Shown: positions 50,581 to 63,983, numbered from the stretch's first letter. The stretch: 64,000 nucleotides of DNA from Frigidibacter oleivorans (GCF_003993775.1 NZ_RJRZ01000010.1:1-64000), one strand, 5' to 3'. Numbers and translations are program-made. The notes: generated by a model from the letters alone, not told the origin.

Positions 50581-51456
50581 TCAGAGCGCCTCGGCGCCCG
50601 AAATGATTTCGATCAGTTCCTTGGTGATCGCAGCCTGACGCGAGCGGTTGTAGACGATCGTCAGCTTGTTGATCATCTCGCCCGCGTTGCGGGTGGCGTT
50701 GTCCATCGCGCTCATCCGCGCGCCCTGTTCCGAGGCGGCGTTTTCCAGCAGCGCCGCAAAGACCTGCGTCGCCACCGAGCGCGGCAGCAGGTCGGCGAGG
50801 ATGCCTTCCTCCGACGGCTCGTAGTCGTAAAGCGCGGATTCGCCCCCGGCGGCGGCGGTGTCGATCTGGGCCGGAATGATCTGCTGCGCGGTCGGGATCT
50901 GCGAGATGACCGACCGGAAGCGGTTGAAGAAGATCGTCGCCACATCGAATTCGCCGGCGTCGAAGCGGGACAGCACGTCGCGGGCGATCCGCTGCGCCGT
51001 GTCATAGCCCAGCTTCTTGACCTCGCTCAGGTCGACATGCTCGACGAACAGCTGGCCATAGTCGCGCTTCAGCTGTTCGCGGCCCTTCTTGCCGACGGTG
51101 ATGATCTTCACCGTCTTGCCGGCCGCCAGCAGTTCGGCGATCCGCAGGCGGGCCAGACGCACGATCGAGGTGTTGAACCCGCCGCACAGCCCGCGTTCCG
51201 AGGTCATCACCACCAGCAGATGCACCTGGTCGCGGCCGGTGCCGGCCAGAAGGCGCGGCGCGCCTTCCGAACCCGCGACCGAGGCGGCCAGACCCGCGAC
51301 CACCGCATCCATGCGTTCGGCATAGGGACGGGCGGCCTCGGCGGCCTCCTGCGCGCGGCGCAGCTTTGCCGCGGCGACCATCTGCATCGCCTTGGTGATC
51401 TTCCGCGTGGATTTCACGCTTCCGATCCGGTTCTTCAGATCCTTAAGGCTAGGCAT
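50581..51456 (-). CDS. atpG: F1 ATP synthase gamma subunit
   Basis: Rotor-shaft subunit of 291 aa. Long N-terminal coiled coil ([30 protein letters not shown], here cited only in part by position 5-34) and C-terminal helix ([27 protein letters not shown]) are standard. Lies 20 bases after atpA. Confidence 0.95.
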   Translation of the reverse strand: MPSLKDLKNRIGSVKSTRKITKAMQMVAAAKLRRAQEAAEAARPYAERMDAVVAGLAASVAGSEGAPRLLAGTGRDQVHLLVVMTSERGLCGGFNTSIVRLARLRIAELLAAGKTVKIITVGKKGREQLKRDYGQLFVEHVDLSEVKKLGYDTAQRIARDVLSRFDAGEFDVATIFFNRFRSVISQIPTAQQIIPAQIDTAAAGGESALYDYEPSEEGILADLLPRSVATQVFAALLENAASEQGARMSAMDNATRNAGEMINKLTIVYNRSRQAAITKELIEIISGAEAL

Positions 51457-51476
51457 AACCCTGTCCTCTCCCCCGC

Positions 51477-53014
<1,538 letters not shown>

Positions 53015-53015
<1 letters not shown>

Positions 53016-53575
53016 TATCCGACCTCTTTCATGGCATTCTGGAGGGACGCGAGCTTCGAGGCGACCGAGGTGTCGATCATCTTCGAGCCCAGCTTGACGA
53101 CGAGACCGCCGATGAGGCTTTCATCGACGGTCGTGTTCAGTTTCACGGTCTTGCCCGCGGTCTTCGACAGTGCCTCGGCCAGGCGGCCGGACTGCGCCTC
53201 GGTCAGCGCGACGGCGCTGCGCACCTCGGCGGTGGCCTCGCCCTTCTCGGCCGCGATGCGGTCCTGCAGCGCGGACAGCAGCTGCGGCAGCACGAACAGC
53301 CGGCGCTTGCCGGCCATCAGCGCCAGGGTATTGGCCAGGATCTGCGACAGGCCCATTCGCCCGGCGATGGCCGCGATCGCCCGCCCCTGCTCGTCCCGGC
53401 CATAGACCGGCGAGGAGATCAGGTCGCGGAACTCGGCGCTGTCCTTCAGCGTCTCTTCGAGGGCGGCGACATCGGCTTCCAGCGCCGCAAGGCTGCCGCC
53501 GTCGCGGGCGAGGTCGAAAACGGCCGTCGCATAGCGCGAGGCGATGCTTGCGGAGATCGAAGCTGGTTCGGACAC
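53015..53575 (-). CDS. atpH: F1 ATP synthase delta subunit
   Basis: Peripheral-stalk subunit of 186 aa that joins F1 to the stator. N-terminal helical domain ([16 protein letters not shown]) and C-terminal [20 protein letters not shown] are typical. The start is GTG at 53575, with GGAAGGG about 6 bases upstream; the only in-frame ATG lies 63 bases earlier in low-complexity sequence. First gene of the F1 operon; the F0 genes are not here, as usual for this class. Confidence 0.93.
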
Positions 53576-53904
53576 GTCCACCCTTCCGATGTCATTGCCC
53601 GCGGCCCGCCGCGGCGGACGTAGGGCGACCCGTGGCACGCGCGGGCCGCGCGCACCTCAATTCCGGCGCGGGTGTAGCAGACCGCCGCCCCTGCCGCAAC
53701 CGCGAAGGTCAACAGCTTGTTACCACGAAAAGCCTTGTTTTGTTCGGGTTTTGATGCTCCGGCGCCGGGGGCCGGAAATGCGGCCGCGGCTGTGGGCGCT
53801 AACGCCCCCGATCCTGCCCGCCCCGGCGGACCGCGGCCGGGGAAAGCCGGTGGCCGGCGGGCGGTTTGATTCCCCGCCCGGGCCGCGGGACGGGGCTGGC
53901 GGGG

Positions 53905-54681
53905 TCAGCGCGGGGTCGCGCGGCTGCCGGCGGGCATGCCGGGGCTCGGCACCGGCTGACCCACGCCTTCCAGCACCTTCAGCGGCTTCTTCACCACCTC
54001 GGCCAGGCCGCCCTTGGTGGGCGCGTGAACCTGTCGCGAGGCCTCGACCAGCAGCACCCCGCCCGCGAAGACCGACGAGATGCGCCCGCCCAGCCGTTCC
54101 CAGACCGGGGCCGAGCGCAGCCAGAACCGGCGCGAGGTGGGGGGGATGTAGAGCGCCGCGAGATGGCGCTCGACGGCGAAGCCCGCGCGGCGCAGCTGCG
54201 CGTCGAGCTGGCCCAGCGTGTAGGGCCGGCCGAAGCCGAAGGGCGTCGCATCGCGCCTTGCCCACATGCCGGCCCGGTTCGGCACGATGAAGACCGCCCG
54301 CCCCCCCGGCCCCAGCACGCGCCGGCATTCCTCCAGCAGCGCCGTGCCGCGTTCCGAGGTTTCCAGGCCGTGCATAAGCACCAGCTTGTCCACCACGCCG
54401 GTATCCAGCGGCCATTGCACCTCTTCGCAAAGGACCGAGACGTTATCCATCCCGGCGGGCCAGGGCATCACCCCCTGCGGCCCCGGCATCAGCCCCACCA
54501 CCCGCCGCGCCCGGCCCAGATAGGGCCGCAGCAAGGGCACCGCGAAGCCGAAGCCCGCGACAGTCTGCCCCTGCGCCTCGGGCCAGAGCGTCAGCAGCCG
54601 GTCGCGGACCGCCTTCTGCGCGACACGGCCGAGCGGCGTGCGGTAGTAGAAATTCCGCAGGTCGAGAACGTCGAGATGCAT
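53905..54681 (-). CDS. SAM-dependent methyltransferase-like protein
   Basis: Class I methyltransferase-type protein of 258 aa. The SAM-binding loop is divergent ([26 protein letters not shown], residues about 38-63, lacks the usual GxGxG), while a later post-motif ([19 protein letters not shown]) is clear. It is opposite to gloB, a neighbour pair I recall in Rhodobacteraceae. The C-terminal tail is Pro/Gly-rich. Substrate unknown; loss of SAM binding is possible. Confidence 0.82.
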   Translation of the reverse strand: MHLDVLDLRNFYYRTPLGRVAQKAVRDRLLTLWPEAQGQTVAGFGFAVPLLRPYLGRARRVVGLMPGPQGVMPWPAGMDNVSVLCEEVQWPLDTGVVDKLVLMHGLETSERGTALLEECRRVLGPGGRAVFIVPNRAGMWARRDATPFGFGRPYTLGQLDAQLRRAGFAVERHLAALYIPPTSRRFWLRSAPVWERLGGRISSVFAGGVLLVEASRQVHAPTKGGLAEVVKKPLKVLEGVGQPVPSPGMPAGSRATPR

Positions 54682-54744
54682 TGCGCCGGCCGGACCCCTT
54701 GGGCATTGTCGGCCCCCAGTCTAGCCGGATCGGAGCGGAACGCC

Positions 54745-55509
54745 ATGCATGAGCTGCAGACCATCCCCTGCCTGACGGACAACTACGTCTTCCTGCTGCA
54801 CGACCCCGCCTCGGGCGAGACCGCCTGCGTCGATGTGCCCGACGCGGCGCCGGTGCTTGCCGCGCTGCGGGAACGGGGCTGGCGGCTGACCGACATCCTG
54901 CTGACCCATCACCACGACGACCATATCCAGGGCGTGCCGGAACTGGTTGCGGCCACCGGCGCCCGCGTCACCGGCGCCGCCGCCGATGCCCACCGGCTGC
55001 CGCCGCTCGACCGCGCCGTGACGCCGGGCGAGCGCTTCACCCTGTGCGGGACCGAGGCGCGGGTGATCGACGTTTCCGGCCATACCGTCGGGCATGTCGC
55101 CTATCACCTGCCCGGCCCGGCGCTGGCCTTCACCGGCGACAGCCTGATGGCGCTTGGCTGCGGGCGGCTGTTCGAAGGCACCGGCCCGATGATGTGGGAC
55201 AGCCTCTGCCGGCTGCGGGCGCTGCCGCCCGAGACGCAGATCTGTTCCGGCCACGAATACACCCAGTCGAACGCCCGCTTCGCGCTGACCATTGAACCGG
55301 AAAATCCGGCGCTTATATCCCGGGTCGCCGCGATCGGGGCGGCGCGCGCCGAAGGCCGGCCCACCGTCCCGTCGATGCTGGGCGACGAGCTGGAGACCAA
55401 TCCCTTCCTGCGGGCGGACCTGCGCCAAGTGAAATCCGCGCTGGCCATGGCCGATGCAGCGGATGCCGAGGTTTTCGGCGCGATCCGGGCGAGGAAGGAC
55501 CGCTTCTGA
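54745..55509 (+). CDS. gloB: hydroxyacylglutathione hydrolase (glyoxalase II)
   Basis: Metallo-beta-lactamase-fold hydrolase of 254 aa that releases D-lactate and glutathione from S-lactoylglutathione, the second step of methylglyoxal removal. The metal motif THHHDDH is at about residues 54-60, with GHTVGH, TGDSLMALGCGRLFEG and SGHEYTQSNARFA after it, all diagnostic of glyoxalase II. Start at 54745. clpA follows after 239 bases. Confidence 0.95.
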   Translation: MHELQTIPCLTDNYVFLLHDPASGETACVDVPDAAPVLAALRERGWRLTDILLTHHHDDHIQGVPELVAATGARVTGAAADAHRLPPLDRAVTPGERFTLCGTEARVIDVSGHTVGHVAYHLPGPALAFTGDSLMALGCGRLFEGTGPMMWDSLCRLRALPPETQICSGHEYTQSNARFALTIEPENPALISRVAAIGAARAEGRPTVPSMLGDELETNPFLRADLRQVKSALAMADAADAEVFGAIRARKDRF

Positions 55510-55574
55510 CGGTTTTCTGGCCGGTCGCCGTCTGCGGCGGACCCGGGCGGGCGCCCCAGTCGTTCACATTTTGC

Positions 55575-55595
55575 GTCGGTCCCGACAGGACCGAC
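55575..55595. other. inverted repeat upstream of clpA
   Basis: Perfect 8-bp inverted repeat (GTCGGTCC with GGACCGAC, five-base spacer) 65 bases past the gloB stop and 150 bases before clpA. It could be a gloB 3'-end hairpin or a regulator site; there is no U-tract. Confidence 0.4.
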
Positions 55596-55613
55596 CAAAT
55601 CGGCGAGAAAGCA

Positions 55614-55640
55614 CTTGAAGCGCGGCGGTTTCCACCGAAC
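55614..55640 (+). promoter_or_regulatory. weak heat-shock-type promoter candidate of clpA
   Basis: CTTGAAG (55614-55620) is a good RpoH -35, but after 14 bases the -10 would be CCGAAC, a poor match. Listed because clpA is often heat-induced; confidence is low. Confidence 0.25.
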
Positions 55641-55748
55641 TTTAAGATCATGAGGCCACGGTCGGAGTGACCGGCCCCGCACCACCACCGCGCCGGCCAA
55701 GGGGCGGGAAGGGACGGGCTCTCCGACGCTGAGGAAAGGAGCACGCAG

Positions 55749-58082
<2,334 letters not shown>

Positions 58083-58120
58083 CGGCTCCGCTCCGTCTCC
58101 GGCAGCATCCCTGAACGAAG

Positions 58121-58157
58121 AACCCCGCCCGGAGCCGATCCGGGCGGGGTTTCCTTT
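58121..58157 (+). terminator. strong terminator of clpA
   Basis: Perfect 13-bp stem (AACCCCGCCCGGA with TCCGGGCGGGGTT, five-base loop) then TCCTTTTG, 38 bases past the clpA stop. It may also serve the convergent transporter gene. Confidence 0.9.
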
Positions 58158-58175
58158 TGTCCGGGCTGCGGCCCG

Positions 58176-59141
58176 TCAGGCCGATGTCACCGGCGCCGGT
58201 TCTTCGGCGCCCGCAGGCCCGCCCATCCGCGCCATCGCATTGGCGACGATGGCGCCCGAGATGTTGTGCCAGACCGAGAAGATCGCCGAGGGCACCGCCG
58301 CGAGGGGCGAGAAATAGGCAGTGGCCAGCGCCGCCCCCAGCCCCGAATTCTGCATCCCCACCTCGATCGCTATGGCCTTGCGCTGCGCCAGCCCCAGCCC
58401 GCAGGCCCGCGCCACCCCGAAGCCGATGGCATAGCCGGCAAGGTTGTGCAGCACCACGACAAGGAAGATCAGCGCGCCGGTCTCGGCCAGCCGCTGCTGC
58501 GAGGCGCCGACCACGGCGGCGACGATCAGCACGATGCCCGCGACGCTGACCAGCGGCAGCACCGGCACCGCCCGCGCCACCAGCCGCGGCAGCAGCCGCT
58601 GCGCCGCAAAGCCGAGCGCCAGCGGCAGGATCACCATCTTCAGGATCGACATCAGCATCGCCATGGCATCGACCGGCAGATACTGGCTGGCCAGCAGCCA
58701 GACGAGGAAGGGCGTGACCACCGGCGCCAGCAGGGTCGAGACGCTGGTGCAGGCGACGGACAGCGCCAGATCGCCGCGCGCGAGATAGGTCATCACATTG
58801 GACGAGGTGCCCCCCGGGCAGCAGCCGACGAGGATCACCCCCGCCGCGACCTCGGGCGGCATCGGGATCAGCAGCGTCAGCAGCACCGCCACCAGCGGCA
58901 TGACCAGGAACTGCGCCAGCAGCCCGATGCCCACCACCAGCGGCCGGCGTGCCACCTCGCGGAAGTCGCCGGCCGAAATGGTCAGCCCCATCCCGAACAT
59001 GATGATCCCGAGCAGCGGCACGATCCACGGCACAAGCTGCCGGAACAGCTCGGGCGCGACATAGCCGAGGACGGCGAAGAGGATGACCCACAGGGCAAAG
59101 GTCTTGCCGACGAAGCCCGCGAGCCCGGTCAGGAATTTCAT
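58176..59141 (-). CDS. bile acid:sodium symporter (BASS) family transporter
   Basis: Inner-membrane transporter of 321 aa with about ten helices. Signature segments are FGMGLTISAGDFREVARRP, VGCCPGGTSSNVMTYLARGDLALSV and EVGMQNSGLGAALA, including the crossover motifs with polar residues that bind sodium. Bacterial members move organic acids or sulfur compounds with Na+; the substrate is unknown. Start at 59141 (MKFLTGLAG). Confidence 0.92.
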   Translation of the reverse strand: MKFLTGLAGFVGKTFALWVILFAVLGYVAPELFRQLVPWIVPLLGIIMFGMGLTISAGDFREVARRPLVVGIGLLAQFLVMPLVAVLLTLLIPMPPEVAAGVILVGCCPGGTSSNVMTYLARGDLALSVACTSVSTLLAPVVTPFLVWLLASQYLPVDAMAMLMSILKMVILPLALGFAAQRLLPRLVARAVPVLPLVSVAGIVLIVAAVVGASQQRLAETGALIFLVVVLHNLAGYAIGFGVARACGLGLAQRKAIAIEVGMQNSGLGAALATAYFSPLAAVPSAIFSVWHNISGAIVANAMARMGGPAGAEEPAPVTSA

Positions 59142-59225
59142 GGGATGCCTCCGGAAGGACGAAAGATTGCGGTGCCGGGGGTAGACCGGTCCCGCCACCC
59201 CCGCAACCCGCAAAGGCCCTGCGGA

Positions 59226-60965
59226 CTAGCGCTCCGTCAGCTTCAGCTCGATCCGCCGGTTCGCGGCCCGGGCCTCGGGGCTGTTGCCGCTGACCACCGG
59301 GCGCCATTCGCCGAAGCCCGTCGCGGCCAGCCGCTGCGGCGGGAAGCCCAGGTCGTCGATCATGAAGCGCACGACCGACAGCGCCCGCCCCTGGCTCAGT
59401 TCCCAGTTGTCGGCGAACTGGCCGTTGCCCGACAGGGGCACGTCGTCGGTATGGCCGTCCACCCGGATGATCCAGTCGATCTCGGGCGGGATTTCCCCGG
59501 CGATCTCGTTCAGGATGTCGACCACACCCGCGATCTGCGACCGGCCCTCGGGGGCCAGATCGGCCGAGCCCGGCTGGAACAGCACCTCGGACGAGAACAC
59601 GAAGCGGTCGCCCACGACGCGGACGCCCTCGCGCCCCTCCAGCAGCTGCGACAGCCGGCCGAAGAATTCGGACCGGTAGCGTTCCAGCTCCTTCGCCTCG
59701 TCCTCCAGCCGCCGGCGTTCGGCCTCTTCCAGTTCCGCCCGCCGCTTCTGTTCCGCCGCGACCTGCGCCAGCGCCGAATTCAGCTGGCTGCCCAGCGACT
59801 CGATCTGCACCTGCGCCTCGGCATCCTCGGCGGCCGAGGCGTCGAGCATGGATTGCAGCGCCTGCAACTGCCCGCGCAGCGCCGCCACCTGTTCGTTCAG
59901 CAGCGCCAGCTTGCGGGCGGAGTCGGCCGAGGCCGCCTCTTCCTCGGCCAGCCGCGCCTGCGCCGTCGCCAGCAGCGCCGCCTGCCGCTCCGCCTCGGTC
60001 ATCTGGCGCCCGGCCTCGGCCTCGGCGGCGGCGCGCGCCGCCAGCGCGGCGGCCAGATCCTCTTCCAGCGCGGCGCGGCTTTCGGGGTCGGACGCGGCCA
60101 GCGCCGCGGCCAGCCGCGCGTCCAGATCGTCGCGCGCGGCCTCGGCGGCGGCGAGCAGCGTCAGCGTGTCCTCGGCCTCCTGCCGGCGCTGTTCCAGCGC
60201 CAGCGTCATCGCCGTCAGCTCGTCCTGGGCACCCTTCAGCCGTTCGCGCAGCGCCTGCGCCGCCGCCGCCTCGGCCAGCCGGGCCGCCTCTTCCTCGGAC
60301 AGCTGCGCCTGCGCCGCGGCCAGATCGGCCTGCGCGGTGCTCAGCGCCGCCGCCGACTCCGCGCCCCGGGCGCGCAGGTCGGCCACCAGCGCCTCCAGCG
60401 CCTCGCGCCGGGCGGCGGCCAGACGCGCGGCCTCGGTCTGCGCGTCCACCTCGTTGCGGGCCGAGGCCAGCGCCGCATCCAGCCGGTCGCGTTCGTCGGA
60501 CAGCGCCGCGACCTCGCCTTCCGCCGCCTCGATCCGGCTGTTCAGCGCCGCGATCTCGCCCTGCGCGCGGTCGCGGTCCGCGATCATAGCCGCCACCTGC
60601 GCCTCGAAATCGGTGATCCGGCCCTCCGCCGCGGTCAGCGCCGCGGTCCGGTCGGCCAGCTGCCCGGTCAGCGAGGCGATCAGCGTCGATTGCCGTTCCG
60701 CCTCGGCCGTCGCCGCGTCGAGCCCGGATTGCAGCTGTTCCGCCCGCGCCCGTTCCAGCCCCAACGCGTCGGCAAGGCCCGAGACCTGCGCCGACAGCTC
60801 GTCCAGTTCGCTGTTCTGGTTGCTGATCTGGTCGCGCAGCACCGATTGCACCACCGTAAAGATGGTGACGATGAACATCAGCACCATCAGCAGCGTCGTC
60901 ACCGCATCGACGAAGCCGGGCCAGATGTTGGAATGCTGGTTCCGTCCGCGCCGCGACAGGGCCAT
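59226..60965 (-). CDS. MotB/OmpA-like protein with long coiled coil
   Basis: Protein of 579 aa. A single N-terminal membrane helix (about 18-42) carries Asp20 in PGFVDAVTTLL, at the place of the proton-accepting Asp of MotB/ExbD/TolR. An Ala/Glu/Arg-rich coiled coil of about 350 residues follows, then a C-terminal OmpA-like peptidoglycan-binding domain (about 448-579, DGHTDD.. and NWELSQGRALSV). It starts 13 bases after the MotA/TolQ-like gene, so they form a pair. The fold suggests an ion-driven stator anchored to the cell wall, with a much longer reach than MotB. Function is unknown. Confidence 0.87.
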   Translation of the reverse strand: MALSRRGRNQHSNIWPGFVDAVTTLLMVLMFIVTIFTVVQSVLRDQISNQNSELDELSAQVSGLADALGLERARAEQLQSGLDAATAEAERQSTLIASLTGQLADRTAALTAAEGRITDFEAQVAAMIADRDRAQGEIAALNSRIEAAEGEVAALSDERDRLDAALASARNEVDAQTEAARLAAARREALEALVADLRARGAESAAALSTAQADLAAAQAQLSEEEAARLAEAAAAQALRERLKGAQDELTAMTLALEQRRQEAEDTLTLLAAAEAARDDLDARLAAALAASDPESRAALEEDLAAALAARAAAEAEAGRQMTEAERQAALLATAQARLAEEEAASADSARKLALLNEQVAALRGQLQALQSMLDASAAEDAEAQVQIESLGSQLNSALAQVAAEQKRRAELEEAERRRLEDEAKELERYRSEFFGRLSQLLEGREGVRVVGDRFVFSSEVLFQPGSADLAPEGRSQIAGVVDILNEIAGEIPPEIDWIIRVDGHTDDVPLSGNGQFADNWELSQGRALSVVRFMIDDLGFPPQRLAATGFGEWRPVVSGNSPEARAANRRIELKLTER

Positions 60966-60978
60966 CGACCGCTCCTCC

Positions 60979-62289
60979 TCAGCGCCGCCCGGCGACCTGC
61001 GCCGGATCGGCCAGCCCGCGCACCGCGCGGGTCAGGGCGGCGAGGTCGTGGCGCAGTTCGGCCACCGCCTCCTGCCGGCCGGCGGCCACCTCTTCCAGCA
61101 GGCGCAGCAGCTGCACGTCGATCGACCGCAGGCGCATCCGGCTTTCGGCATCGGGCATCGCGGTATCCATCTGGCCCTCGGCGCGCGGGCGCAGATAGCC
61201 CGCGATGATCGTCAGCCCCTCGACGGTGGCGGCCTGCCCCTCGGCCATCGCCGCCTGCCCGCCCGCGATGCGGTCCTGCCCCTCGGCAAGACGGGTCATC
61301 ACCTCTTCCAGCCGCTCATCCAGGGCCGCGCCCGCCTCGACCCGCGCGCCGATCCGCTCCATCGCGCCCGCCAGCCGCTCCAGCCGCTCGTCCAGCGCGA
61401 GCCGCCCCGTCTCGCCCTGCGCGATCAGGCCCTGCAGCATCTCCATCTGTTCGGCCAGATGCCCGACGGCGGCGGTCAGCACGCCATGATCGCCACCCTC
61501 GCCCTCGGCCCCGGCAAAGCTGAGCCGGGTGATCGAGGACAGCCATTCCTCCAGCTCGCGGTAAAAGCGGTTCTGGCCGTGGCTGGCGAACAGTTCCAGC
61601 AGCCCCACGACCAGCGACCCGGCCAGACCCAGCAGCGACGACGAGAAGGCCGTGCCCATGCCGCCGAGCTGGGCTTCCAGCCCGCTCATCAGCCGGTCGA
61701 AGACCGACATCGCATCCTCGCCCGGCGCGGGGGCCAGCGCGCGGATCGTGTCGACGACCGCGGGCACCGTGGTCGCCAGGCCGTAGAAGGTGCCGAGCAG
61801 GCCGAGGAAGATCAGCAGGTTCGACAGATAGCGGGTGATGTCGCGGCCTTCCTCGATCCGGTCCTCGACCGATTCCAGCATCGAGCGCGCCGACGAGGTG
61901 GTGATCTGGCCGCGCGATCCGCGGGCGCGCAGCAACGCGGCGAGCGGCGCCAGCAGCCGCGGCGGCACCGTCGCCTCGTGCCCCGGCCGCCCGGCGGCGA
62001 AGCCCTCGATCCAGCTGACCGACTGCGCCAGCACCGCCACCTGCCAGAAGCAGGTGACGACGCCCAGCAGAAACACCCCGATGATGACCCCGTTCAGCCA
62101 GGGGTTGGAAAAGAAGATCGAGACGATGGAGCCATAGGCGAGATAGGCCCCCGCCCCCACCAGCAGCGTCACGATCAGCATCAGCACGGCCTGCCGCACC
62201 GGCTGCGAGAAATAGGGGGTCGGCTCCTTCAGGATGCGGTCCTTGAGGCCCGACCCCGAGGCCATGCGGTCATGTTGGGGTTCGGGCAT
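60979..62289 (-). CDS. MotA/TolQ/ExbB-like channel protein
   Basis: Membrane protein of 436 aa. Two N-terminal helices (about 33-53 and 66-90), then the two conserved channel helices (YLSNLLIFLGLLGTFYGLATT and GMGTAFSSSLLGLAGSLVVGL, cited by position about 158-178 and 213-233) match the MotA/TolQ/ExbB family. The last 190 residues form amphipathic helices with repeating LDERLERL and GQAAMAEGQ segments, a long cytoplasmic tail. Paired with the MotB/OmpA-like gene. A Zorya-type defence pair (ZorAB) has the same layout, but no zorC/D/E genes are present. Confidence 0.87.
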   Translation of the reverse strand: MPEPQHDRMASGSGLKDRILKEPTPYFSQPVRQAVLMLIVTLLVGAGAYLAYGSIVSIFFSNPWLNGVIIGVFLLGVVTCFWQVAVLAQSVSWIEGFAAGRPGHEATVPPRLLAPLAALLRARGSRGQITTSSARSMLESVEDRIEEGRDITRYLSNLLIFLGLLGTFYGLATTVPAVVDTIRALAPAPGEDAMSVFDRLMSGLEAQLGGMGTAFSSSLLGLAGSLVVGLLELFASHGQNRFYRELEEWLSSITRLSFAGAEGEGGDHGVLTAAVGHLAEQMEMLQGLIAQGETGRLALDERLERLAGAMERIGARVEAGAALDERLEEVMTRLAEGQDRIAGGQAAMAEGQAATVEGLTIIAGYLRPRAEGQMDTAMPDAESRMRLRSIDVQLLRLLEEVAAGRQEAVAELRHDLAALTRAVRGLADPAQVAGRR

Positions 62290-62378
62290 GGTGACCTCGC
62301 ATTCCGTTCGGTTGCGACACTATTGCAGCGCGGCATGACCTGCCAACCCGCAAAGGCGCCGCCGCACCGGATGCCGCA

Positions 62379-62933
62379 TCACCGTTGCGAAAGCGCCCGG
62401 ACCCGGTCCGCCAGCCAGTCGAGATCGGGATCGGGCAGGCCCATCTGCGCCAGATGCGCCGCGGTGTTCCACAGGTAGTCGGCATTCGGCCCGCGCCCGC
62501 CCGCCGCCCGGGCGATGATCGCCGCCTGATCCTCCAGCGCCAGCCCGCCGCAATACTGCACATGGTCGCGGTCGATGACATAGCACAGCGCCTCGACCTG
62601 CCGCCCGTCGTCCAGTGCCAGCGGCAGCGTCCGTTCCAGATAGGCGGAACTCACCAGTTCGCGTTCGCGCAATTCGGCCAGCGTCTGCACCTCGGCCCCC
62701 GGCGCGACGCGCAGGGCGACGCCGCGGCACATGGCCCCCGGCGCCCGGTCCAGCGCCAGCACCAGCCCCGGCGCCTCGGCCGTGCCGCGGTGATGGATCG
62801 ACCGCATGCAGAAGCTGCGGTGCCAGCCGTCCAGCCGCGCGGCCACGGTTTCGGCCACCGGAAAGCCGGGGTTCCAGATCAGCGAACCGTAGCCGAAGAC
62901 CCACATCCCGTCGTCGCCATCCGCGCCCTGCAC
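62379..62933 (-). CDS. gamma-glutamylcyclotransferase (ChaC-like)
   Basis: Breaks glutathione into 5-oxoproline and Cys-Gly; 184 aa from this start. The YGSLIWNPG loop that binds the gamma-glutamyl group and the catalytic Glu in the RERELVSSAY segment match ChaC-type enzymes, as does DHVQYCGGL. Start: GTG at 62933, preceded by GAGGGG with 8-base spacing; an ATG 27 bases downstream (62906, MWVFGYGSL) is the main alternative but has no good ribosome binding site. Divergent from the DUF2125 gene. Confidence 0.9.
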   Translation of the reverse strand: MQGADGDDGMWVFGYGSLIWNPGFPVAETVAARLDGWHRSFCMRSIHHRGTAEAPGLVLALDRAPGAMCRGVALRVAPGAEVQTLAELRERELVSSAYLERTLPLALDDGRQVEALCYVIDRDHVQYCGGLALEDQAAIIARAAGGRGPNADYLWNTAAHLAQMGLPDPDLDWLADRVRALSQR

Positions 62934-62993
62934 TGGCCTAACCCCTCGCTGCAGCCTAAGACCCTCGACTAGCACCCGATGCGAGGATTGACC

Positions 62994-63983
62994 ATGATGC
63001 GCGCCCTGATCTGGCTGACCGTCCTTCTGGCCGGGCTTTACGCCGGCTACTGGTATGTCGGCTCGCGCGCGGCGCTGCGCGGGGCCGAAACCGCGCTGGC
63101 CGCGGCCGAGGCGCGGGGGATAACCGATCCGGCCGAGGTCGGCATCGCGGGTTTCCCCTCGCGCTTCGACCTGACGGTCGAGCCGTTCCGGCTGCGCCAG
63201 CCGCCCTTCGACTGGCAGGCGGATTTCCTGCAGGTCTTCGCCCTGTCCTGGCGGCCGCATCACCTGATCGCGGTCTGGCCCGATGCGCAGCGGCTGACGG
63301 TCGCGGGCCGGCCGATGGACCTGACGGTAGAAGACATGCGCGGCTCGGCGGTGGTGGCGCCGACCGACGATCTGGCGCTGGACCGGGCGACCGTGGTGAT
63401 CGAGGCGCCGGAACTGGCCGCGGCCGGCGGGCAGGGCTTCGCCGCCCGGCAGATCCGGCTTGCGGTCGGGGCCGAGGATGCGGCGCGGCAGACCCTGCGG
63501 CTGGGTCTGGAGGCGCTGGACATCGTGCCGGCGACCGGCAGCCGGGCGGTGGCCGATCCCGGCGGCGCCCTGCCCGACAGCATCGACTGGCTGCGCCTCG
63601 ACGCGACGCTGGGACTGGACGCGCCGCTGGACCGGCAGGCGCTGGCGCGGCCGCCGCGGCCTGAAAGCCTCGACATCCGCGACCTGTCGCTGCGGTGGGG
63701 GGCGCTGTCCCTGACCGCCTCGGGCCGGCTCGGCATCGACCGCGACGGCCGGCTGACCGGGCAGATCGACCTCGAGGCCGCGCGCTGGCGCGAGGTGCTG
63801 GGCCTTGCCGTGGCCGCGGGTCTGGTGCGGGCGGAACTGGCGCCCACCTATGGCGCGGCGCTGACGGCGCTGGCCAATGCGGCGGGCGGACCCGACGACA
63901 CCCTCCGGGTGCCGCTTATCTTTGCCGGCGGATGGGCGACGCTGGGGCCGCTGCCGCTCGGCCGGGCGCCGCGGCTGCGCTAG
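62994..63983 (+). CDS. DUF2125-like exported or anchored protein
   Basis: Protein of 329 aa with an N-terminal hydrophobic helix (about 2-20, ALIWLTVLLAGLYAGYWYV) that is a signal anchor or uncleaved signal. The rest is beta-rich with GIAGFPSRFDLTVEP and RLGIDRDGRLTGQIDL segments, matching the DUF2125 family, common in alphaproteobacteria and of unknown, probably periplasmic, role. ATGs exist at 62979, 62994 and 62997; 62994 has GAGG about 8 bases upstream. It ends 17 bases before the window edge. Confidence 0.85.
   Translation: MMRALIWLTVLLAGLYAGYWYVGSRAALRGAETALAAAEARGITDPAEVGIAGFPSRFDLTVEPFRLRQPPFDWQADFLQVFALSWRPHHLIAVWPDAQRLTVAGRPMDLTVEDMRGSAVVAPTDDLALDRATVVIEAPELAAAGGQGFAARQIRLAVGAEDAARQTLRLGLEALDIVPATGSRAVADPGGALPDSIDWLRLDATLGLDAPLDRQALARPPRPESLDIRDLSLRWGALSLTASGRLGIDRDGRLTGQIDLEAARWREVLGLAVAAGLVRAELAPTYGAALTALANAAGGPDDTLRVPLIFAGGWATLGPLPLGRAPRLR

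Noticed and set aside
59000..61000. Repeat array or CRISPR in the coiled-coil region
   Set aside because: The periodic pattern is Ala/Glu-rich coding sequence without constant repeat and spacer lengths.
59226..62289. Zorya defence system
   Set aside because: Only the ZorAB-like layout is present; no zorC, zorD or zorE gene on either side, and neighbours are housekeeping.
59848..62478. 876-aa plus-strand Ser/Ala-rich open frame
   Set aside because: Mirror of the Ala/Glu/Arg-rich coiled coil on the other strand; low-complexity and without a ribosome binding site.
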